Origin: Elgaria multicarinata webbii | Lineage: Eukaryota; Chordata; Lepidosauria; Squamata; Anguidae | Reading direction: 5' to 3' | Length of the DNA: 64,000 nucleotides | NCBI RefSeq assembly: GCF_023053635.1 | Contig: NC_086183.1 | Span: forward strand, 29,461,501-29,525,500 | Position numbers and translations under genes: made by a program | Part shown: piece after piece, positions 46,201 through 55,200 of the stretch | Position numbering within the stretch: the stretch's first letter is position 1 | Layout: each line of letters begins with the position of its first letter | The notes under the pieces: generated by a model | The model's database searches: none | What the model was told of the DNA's origin: nothing | The model's input: the letters and a program-made list of their open reading frames with translations, nothing else

Positions 46201-49200
46201 ACATTGTAAAACTTAGGAAAAGAAATGTACCAATAAATAAATAAATAATAATAATAATAAAAACATAAACATCTAAAATACACGACAAAATTATAATTTT
46301 GTCATTAACATAGATGGAGGACCAGATTATTCTCCAAAGGCCTGCTGGAACAAACAAGTTTTTGCCTGCTTCTGAAAACCCATCAAGGAGGGAGCCAGCC
46401 TAGCTTCCCTGGGAAGAGAGTTCCAGAGCACTGGAGCAGCCACCGAGAAGGCCCTGTCCCATGTTCCCACCAAGCGTGCCTGTGAAGGTGGGACTGAAAG
46501 AAGGCCTTCTCCAGAAGATCTCAAAGCACGGGCAGGCTCATAAGGGAGAATACGGTCTTTCAAATGATGCTACCTCTTCACCACTATCCCCCACTGGACC
46601 CAAACGTGGAATAGAGAGCTGGCGTTTGATTTGGCCATTAGATCCCCTTCTCGGATGTTAGGCAAGGCTGGAGGCTCCGATGTCCGTGGGGCGGTGAATC
46701 CGCTCCGGGTTTCAGTCAGAACCAAACCCGGAGCGGATTCACCGCCCCACGGACATCGGAGCCACCAGCCTCCACCGGAACTTGCGCCTTCTCTGCCAAG
46801 GGTCAAGAGATGCCGAACCTTACCTGTGCTTGGGGTTGACGCGGGGCTTCAGCGTCACTTCACAGAGGCCATTGCTGCAATCTTTCCCCACCAAGCTGTG
46901 GGGGTGGATGCGATGCGGCCAGTCTTTCCACACCAAGCAGGCCGTCACCTTCACTTCCGCGATCCCCGCAAAGTTCTGCAGCTGGAGGAAGACAGACAGC
47001 GAGAAGCTTTCCTCCTGGCTCTTGCGGTCCTCGTCGCCGGAGTGCCCTCAGAGGCCTGAGTTGAGTTGGCCCAACAGACCGTCCTAAAGGCAGGCGCCTT
47101 TGAGTGTTCTGTGCAATTGGAACACGCTCATTCCTTTTCCTTCTTTAAGGTACAAGCTTCTGTTCTGGGCATTGCCAGCTCATAGGTTTTGAGTTCCCCT
47201 GGGCAAGTGGTAGCCAGGTGGAAGAAAGAGAGACGTGCTCTGGTGCCGTGTGTAGATAAACAATGAACTTTTTATTTTTGTAATGATGTGAAAATGCTCG
47301 ACGTTTCGGATTCAGAGGAAGCGAACTGTGTTTGCAGTTTTGCAGCTTGTCCTTTCTTCTTTTTTCTTATTACAGCTCCTGAGGAAGGATTCCTCTGAAT
47401 CCGAAACGTCGAGCATTTTCACATCACTACAAAAATAAAAAGTTCATTGTTTATCTACACAGGGCACCAGAGCTCGTCTCTCTTTCTTCTACCTTCCTAC
47501 TGGTGCCAATTCCCTTCATCTACAAGTGGTAGCCACCAATCTCGGTGAGTGGACCATCCCATCACCATTGTCACCAGCTGCTATTGCTCCTGCTTCTCTA
47601 AGAACACAAGAAGAGCCCTGCTGAATCAGACCAAGGGTCCATCTAGTCTAGTCTAGATCAGACCAAGGGTCCATCTCTAAGTCCATCTCTAAGAATGCAA
47701 GAAGAGCTCTGCTGGATCAGACCAAAGGTCCATCTCTAAGTCCATCTCTAAGAACACAAGAAGAGCCCTGCTGAATCAGACCAAGGGTCCATCTAGTCTA
47801 GATCAGACCAAGGGTCCATCTCTAAGTCCATCTCTAAGAACGCAAGAAGAGCCCTGCGGAATCAGACCAAGAGTCCATCTAGTCTAGTCTAGATCAGACC
47901 AAGGGTCCATCTCTAAGTCCATCTCTAAGAATGCAAGAAGAGCCCTGCTGGATCAGACCAAGGGTCCATCTAGTCTAGTCTAGATCAGACCAAGGGTCCA
48001 TCTCTAAGTCCATCTCTAAGAAGGCAAGAAGAGCCCTGCTGGATCAGACCAAAGGTCCATCTCTAAGAACGCAAGAAGAGCCCTGCTGAATCAGACCAAG
48101 GGTCCATCTAGTCTAGATCAGACCAAGAGTCCCTCTCTAAGTCCATCTCTAAGAACGCAAGAAGAGCCCTGCTGAATCAGACCAAGGGTCCATCAAGTCT
48201 AGTCTAGATCAGACCAAGCGTCCATCTAGTTCACCCAGTAGCCAACCAGCTGTCCACAGGAAACACACAAGCAGGACACAAGTGCAGCGGCACCCTCCTG
48301 CCCATGTTCCCCAGCAACTAGTGCACACAGGCATATTTTTGTGAACTGCCCAGAGAGCGCCGTCTATTGGGCGGTATAGAAATGTAATTAACAAATAATA
48401 AATAAAAATAAATTGCCTCTGATACTACAGGTAGCACGGAGCCATCAGGACTAGCCATCGTCATTCTCATCATGGCTACTGCTTGCTTGCTTGACAGGCA
48501 GAGAGCCAGTGTGCAAGGAGGTCGTGGCATCTGCTGCTGCTCCTCCTCTTCCTCCTCCTCCTCACCATCCTTGTTGTCTGGGCCAGAGAGTCAGATAAAC
48601 AAGCAGGTTGCAACGGTGAAGTGGAGGAGAAACTCCAGGGGACCCGTCAGTGGGCCCCTGCTGGGGTGTGTTCTTATGTTCTTAAACTGACCTTTCACTT
48701 TCCTCACAAATGCTGCTGCAGCACGTATGAACATCCTTCTGTTGATGGTTCTCACTGATCACTTAGAATTATCATTAACATTCCATGATGTAACAGCAAG
48801 CCAGCCAATGGCTGGAGAGGGGAAGTAAACTAAAAAAAATTGAATCACCCAAAGAGAGCTTTAGCTATGAGGTGGTAAAGAAATATAATAAATGAAATGA
48901 AAGAAATAAACAGACAGTCAACACCAAAGAGTTGAGCCTGTTATATATGAAACATTGCAGGAGTTTTGGAGGGGGAGGGGGTTACTGCTAAATCCTAGCT
49001 TTCCTTTATTTATTACATTTATATACTGCCCTATAGCCGGAGCTCTCTGGGCGGTTTACAAAGATTAAAACAGTGAACATTAAAAACAAATATACAAAAT
49101 TTAAAACCGTAAAAAGCATAAAAACGGACAATATCCTTGCCAACGTTTATGATGACCTTCGACCACTCTAGGCCCCTCCTTCCTGGCTGTGGGCGGAGAT

Positions 49201-52200
49201 TCACCCCTGGCCCCGCTCATCCCACTTACCTCAATGCTTGGCAGGGTCTTGTTGGTGTCGGTGCTGCATTCCCCCAAGATGCTTCCGGCTGACCTGCCTT
49301 CGCACTGGTAACGGAAACGCATCCCTCTCTGCTTGGGCTGCTCCATGATGACGAGTTTGGGCGGCTCTTGGATGATGTCCTCCAGCGGCTCCCGGAGCAT
49401 CGTGGGGCGCATCGAAGGGACGGGAGGGTCCCAGGGGGCCTCGAAGCGCAGGCCGCCATTGGGCAGCAAAGGGAGAGACGTCCCCCTCGGAACCAGCTGG
49501 GGCCGCAGTGTCAAGCTATTGAGGTTCTGCGAAAGCTGAGACGCCGAAGGATCTTGCGGGGCGGGGAGGCGGGAGGGCCGATATGGCTCCAAGCCAAGCT
49601 GCAACAGGCTCATTCCCGCAGGCTCAACTCGTCTCTGCATCCCTGAAGGCGATGTTACGTTGGAGCACCTGGGGATCAACCTGGCCGGACCGTTGAGAGA
49701 GAACTTGGCTGGAAGGGATGCCGGGCTCACCTCAAAGCCATCTTCTTTGATGAGCTCATCGATGATTTCTGGAAGGTGATTCGAGAGAAAGAGAGATTCA
49801 GCTCAAGGCATTGGGATTCACTTCATTTACTTACTTATTTACAGGCGGTTGTTTCTGTACACGACACAAAAGGAAAAAGGACTGCGAGGGAGGAGGAAAA
49901 CAAAAGCAAAACTTAGGCACTAGTTCTGAGTTTCAAAGGAACAGCAAGGGTAGAAGCTGGAAGTGGAGAAAAAAGAAGGCTGTCCAAGATCATTCTGCAG
50001 GTATCTTTCAAGGAAAGGCAGTTTTAAAATATCCAAACAAATAGAATAATAAAAACATAACATTTTATTTATTTCTATACTGCCCCATAGCCTAAGCTCA
50101 CTGAGCAGTTTATAAACATTCATAAAAAGACAAAAGACAATATAATAAAAAATAGTCTAAAAAAATTTACATAGAAAAATTGAAACAACGTAAACAGCTA
50201 AAACCAATTTAAATACAATGTTTTCCCTAATAGACATGTTCTAAAACAGGTAAAGCAGACATAGATTTATTTATTTATTTATTACACTTATATACCGCCC
50301 CCATAGCCAGGGCTCTCTGGGCGGTTTACAGAAATTCTAAAATTAAGATAAAAACGAGTATACAAAATTTAAAATTCTAAAACACAGAACATATACACAT
50401 AATGCATTAAAAACTGTTAAAAAAAACTAACCATGTGGGTGATTAAGATGTGCTGCCATATGCCTGGATAAAGAGGAAAGTCTTAACCTGGCGCCGGAAA
50501 GATAGCAGCGTTGGTGCCAGGCGAGCTTTATTGCATACTATTAAATGCCTGGGAGTAGAGGGTAGTCTTCATCTGGCATCGAAAAGATGACAATGTTGGC
50601 ACCAGGAGGGCCTCAGTAGGAAGTTCATTCCATAATCGGGGGGCCACCACTGAGAAAGCCCTCTCTCTGTGGTCTACTGCTCCATTAGGGAAGATATAAG
50701 CCCTTCCTTTGGAGCAAAGGATATTTAAGCTTCACCTTTACTCATTGCAGTAAACTAGATCAGTATTGAAGTCCTTTCTAAAGTGGATTTGTATGGGCAG
50801 GACTTCTCCAATTCCCTTTCCTCCACACCTGCATGTGAGTGACTTTAGACATGTATCTTTGTCACTCGAACCACTGAGGCACAGCCTCAACAGACATGAT
50901 TGGACCCTCACACATGAACCAAACCATTTGTACATGTGATTCTCTTATATGCAAAGAATTTCTCCTTACCTGAGGTTTGTGGCATTCCCCCCATACTAAA
51001 GCCCCAGAGTGCTTACCTAATTCCTCTGCAAAGGGAAAGAAAGAAAAGTTTACATTTTAAAATTAGTGCATCACTAATCTATACAAATCAGGACAAACAG
51101 CACTTCTGTTAAATGGGATGTTCAGAAAGAAGGCTTTATCACTGACTTGTATTTACTGGCTCTGGATTTCTGTGCCTCTGCCCCCACCCTGGCACCTCCC
51201 TTTAATGTTTTTTCTCACCCCTTATCCCCATGTCAGAAAAACAACCTGCTGAATTTTCATGTGTCCAGAAGAAGAAAAAAGGAGAAGAAAAGATGGCAAA
51301 CATAACTGTACTGTTCACACAACTTTTATCCCCAGGAATAAATTACACGTTTTTCTATATCACGTTAAACAAACAAACCAAGTCACAAAGGGGCTCCCTC
51401 AGAGTTAAATTTGCCAACTTTCTTTCCATACTAGCCCCTGCTCCTGCACCTCCAGTAGTAGCTAGGTCCGCAGACAGCAGGTATTAATTTTTATATCCAT
51501 GCTGTGAAAAGCGCCTAAAGAAATCATCAGAGCCTCAGGCTGTCATTAAAGGCAAAGCAGTTTCTTTTCTTAGTCGGTAATAACGCCTGGAGTTCTCCAC
51601 TGCTTCCCCATCCCATCATTCTTTGGAAGCCCTCACCGTCTGGGCTCTGCCTTGATCCTGGAACTGGTTACTGTAACCAGCTGCTTCCTAGAAAAGAAGA
51701 CGCCTTTCTATTTACAGTAGGCAGCACCTTGGTGAGAACCCAGGGGTTTTCTTCCTTGCCCTTCACTTTTATTTTCTCTTTCACTGACAACCAAAGAAGC
51801 ATTGAACTCCAGACTGGTAACAGAGGAGTTTGGAGGGACACCCGTGAACGGAACACTAGTGGGCCTTACCGGAGGTCTCTGCAGTTGGTTGCATCACGGA
51901 CAAGCTAGAAGCTGTAAGAGCAGCTCCTGGGAAGAGACAAATACAAGATACTGAGCAGCTGAAAATGTTATTCAACTCACCCTTCTAAACTGGATTGCCC
52001 ATAGCAATTCAGCCCATGGCTCTATTCAGGCATTCTAGCAGTGTACAGAATCAACATGTAGCGTGGCTGCAAGAAAGGCAAATGCTATTTTGGGCTGCAT
52101 TAATAGAAGTATAGCTTCCAAATCACGTGAGGTACTGGTTCCTCTCTATTCGGCCCTGGTTAGGCCTCATCTAGAGTATTGCGTCCAGTTCTGGGCTCCA

Positions 52201-55200
52201 CAATTCAGGAAGGATGCAGACAAGCTGGAGCGTGTTCAGAGGAGGGCAACCAGGATGATCAGGGGTCTGGAAACAAAGCCCTATGAAGAGAGACTGAAAG
52301 AACTGGGCAGGTTTAGCCTGGAGAAGAGAAGATGGAGGGGAGACATGATAGCACTCTTCAAATACTTGAAAGGTTGTCACACAGAGGAGGGCCAGGATCT
52401 CTTCTCAATCCTCCCAGAGTGCAGGACACGGAATAATGGACTCAAGTTAAAGGAAGCCAGATTCCAGCTGGACATCAGGAAAAACTTCCTGACTGTTAGA
52501 GCAGTGCAACAATGGAATCAGTTACCTAGGGAGGTTGTGGGCTCTCCCACACTAGAGGCCTTCAAGAGGCAGCTGGACAAGCATCTGTCGGGGATGCTTT
52601 AGGGTGGATTCCTGCATTGAGCAGGGAGTTGGACTCGATGGCCTTGTAGGCCCCTTCCAACTCTGCTATTCTATGATTCTATGTGGTAACGGAGTGAACC
52701 GGGGTTGCCAATTTCTTTTTTATTCAGAGTTCCTGTGCCTTAAAGAGCTGCAGGGCAACCAGAAATCCAGCAGGGAATGTCTTCCCTGTTGTTGCATCTA
52801 CTGTTAAACGCCGTCCCTCTCTCCCCAAAAATAGCATTTCTAGAGTAAAAACTGCATCAAACTGCCTATTTACTGATGGCTGAAGGATCATGACTTTATT
52901 CTCTCCTGCACCTAACAGAAAACCTGGCCAAAGTTGAGGTCTCCTACACTCCCATTCCTTTACTCTTAAGATCCCATACATTTTGCTGGCCTGGTGGAAA
53001 TAAAAACATTGCCCCCCGCCATTTCCCTCATACTAGGACCACTGACTTAATTTTTTAATAAAACTTGCTCCTGCATCTTTAACAGCAGCATAAGCTACCA
53101 ACATCAGCAGCTGATCATGCCTACCTGAACATGTTTTTAGTATGTTTTTAGTAAGTTTTAACAATGTATACTATGTTTTTAATCAATATTTAATGTATTT
53201 TATACTTACTATTGTTCCCCGCCTCGATCAGGATGGAGAGGCGGGTAAGAAATAAATTTATTATTATTATTACCTCCATACACTGAAATGCATCCCCTGC
53301 TCATTTCTACAGTTTGAGCAGTTGTTTAAAACACAAAGCCAGGCCAATCTGTCGTGTTGAATCCAGACATAGGCCTACTTAAAAGTAGAACACTGAAATC
53401 AATGGGACGTTCGGTTGGTCATGAAGTCCAGATCCAACCCCATCCTTGTTTTCTGGGCAGCTGCCAACTCCATCTTGCATTCCCTAAATCCGCAGATGAG
53501 TAAAGTCACAGGGGGGGGGGGCAAAAAGGTGGTAGGAGACGGAGCTTAAGGATTTCATTAAAGACTCCTCAGGCATATCTATGCCTTCCTTCTGCACGCT
53601 CCACCTTCTAAGGTCAAAGATCCACCTGTCACTTCTATGGAACCATTCATGGAGGCAAATTCATGGCGAAGTTAATCAGTGGCTACTACTCATCTTGATG
53701 GTTGTATATTACCTCCGGTATCAGCGGCAATATACCTCTGTACATGCTATTGCACTCATATTGCAACTTGGTTGGCCACCAGGTGAACAGAATGCTGGAC
53801 TAGATGGACCCTTGGCCTGACCCTGCATGGCTCTTCTTATGTTCTTAGCCAGGGTTCCATCTTCCCGCTGCACTTTTTATCGCGCCCTGGATGCAAACGA
53901 CGGAGCCGGAGAAACACCCCATCACCACTGTGTCCCCAAACTCCAGGGGCAAGAAACGTATCAGATGTATTCTGCACTTCAAACTACTTCGGGTAACATC
54001 CTGTAACAGTTACTAGCTATACAAATACGTCCACAAAAGCACTCGCCCACCCAAAAAATTACCAGCCCAGCCATACCTAAACTAGGTCATTTCGTAACCT
54101 GACGAACCAACTTTTGTAACAACTCCCTGCCTGGTTACCCGGAGACAATCCTTGCTCAGCACAGGTAACCGGACTTATTTAATTGAATTTATTTATTTAT
54201 TTTATTTATTTATTACATTTTTATACCGCCCAATAGCCGAAGCTCTCTGGGCGGTTCACAAAAATTAAAACCACAGTAAAACACCCAACAGTTTAAAACA
54301 CAATTACGAAATACAGTATAAAAAGCGCAACCAGGATAAAACCACACAGCAAAGTTGATATAAGATTAAAATACAGAGTTAAAACAGTAAAATTTAAATT
54401 TAAGTTAAAATTAAGTGTTAAAATACTGAGTGAATAAAAAGGTCTTCAGCTGGCGACAAAAGCAGTACAGTGTAGGCGCCAAGCGGACCTCTCTGGGGAG
54501 CTCGTTCCACAACCGGGGTGCCACAGCGGAGAAAGCCCTCCTCCTAGTAGCCACCTGCCTCACTTCCTTTGGCAGGGGCTCACAGAGAAGGGCCCCTGTA
54601 GATGATCTTAAGGTCCGGGTAGGTACATATGGGAGGAGGCGTTCCTTCAGATAACCTGGCCCCAAACCGTTTAGGGCTTTAAATGTTAATACCAGCGCTT
54701 TGAATTGGGCCCGGACCTGGACTGGCAGCCAATGAAGTTGTAAAAGGACTGACGTAATGTGATCTCGCCGGCCAGTCCCTGTTAATAACCTTGCTGCCCT
54801 GTTTTGCACCAGTTGAAGTTTCCGGACCGTTTTCAAAGGCAGCCCCACGTATAACGCATGCCAGTAATCCAAACGAGAAGTTATCAGAGCATGGATAACT
54901 GTAGCTAAGCTATCTCTGTCCAGATAAGGGCGCAGCTGGTATATCAGCCTGAGCTGATAAAAGGTGCTCTTTGCCACTATGTTCACCTGTGCCTCAAGTG
55001 ACAGTTCTGGATCCAAGAGCACCCCCAAACACACCTGAATTATCAGAAAAGTGCTAAAAAAGACACACACCCCAAAACTAAAAAACAACAACAGAACCAT
55101 CACCATACCACTAACCATCCATGCCAAAATCACACCCTAATGCCAAATGGTCTTTGCAGAACAACCACTTCGAAGCCATGAGAGAATGCCAATAAAAATC

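Noticed and set aside
47594-48230. CRISPR array
   Set aside because: Irregular units derived from a LINE terminus in a vertebrate intron; no repeat-spacer structure.
54411-55133. 240-codon ORF as a host gene
   Set aside because: L2-like retrotransposon coding end; a relative lies at 61.0-61.6 kb.
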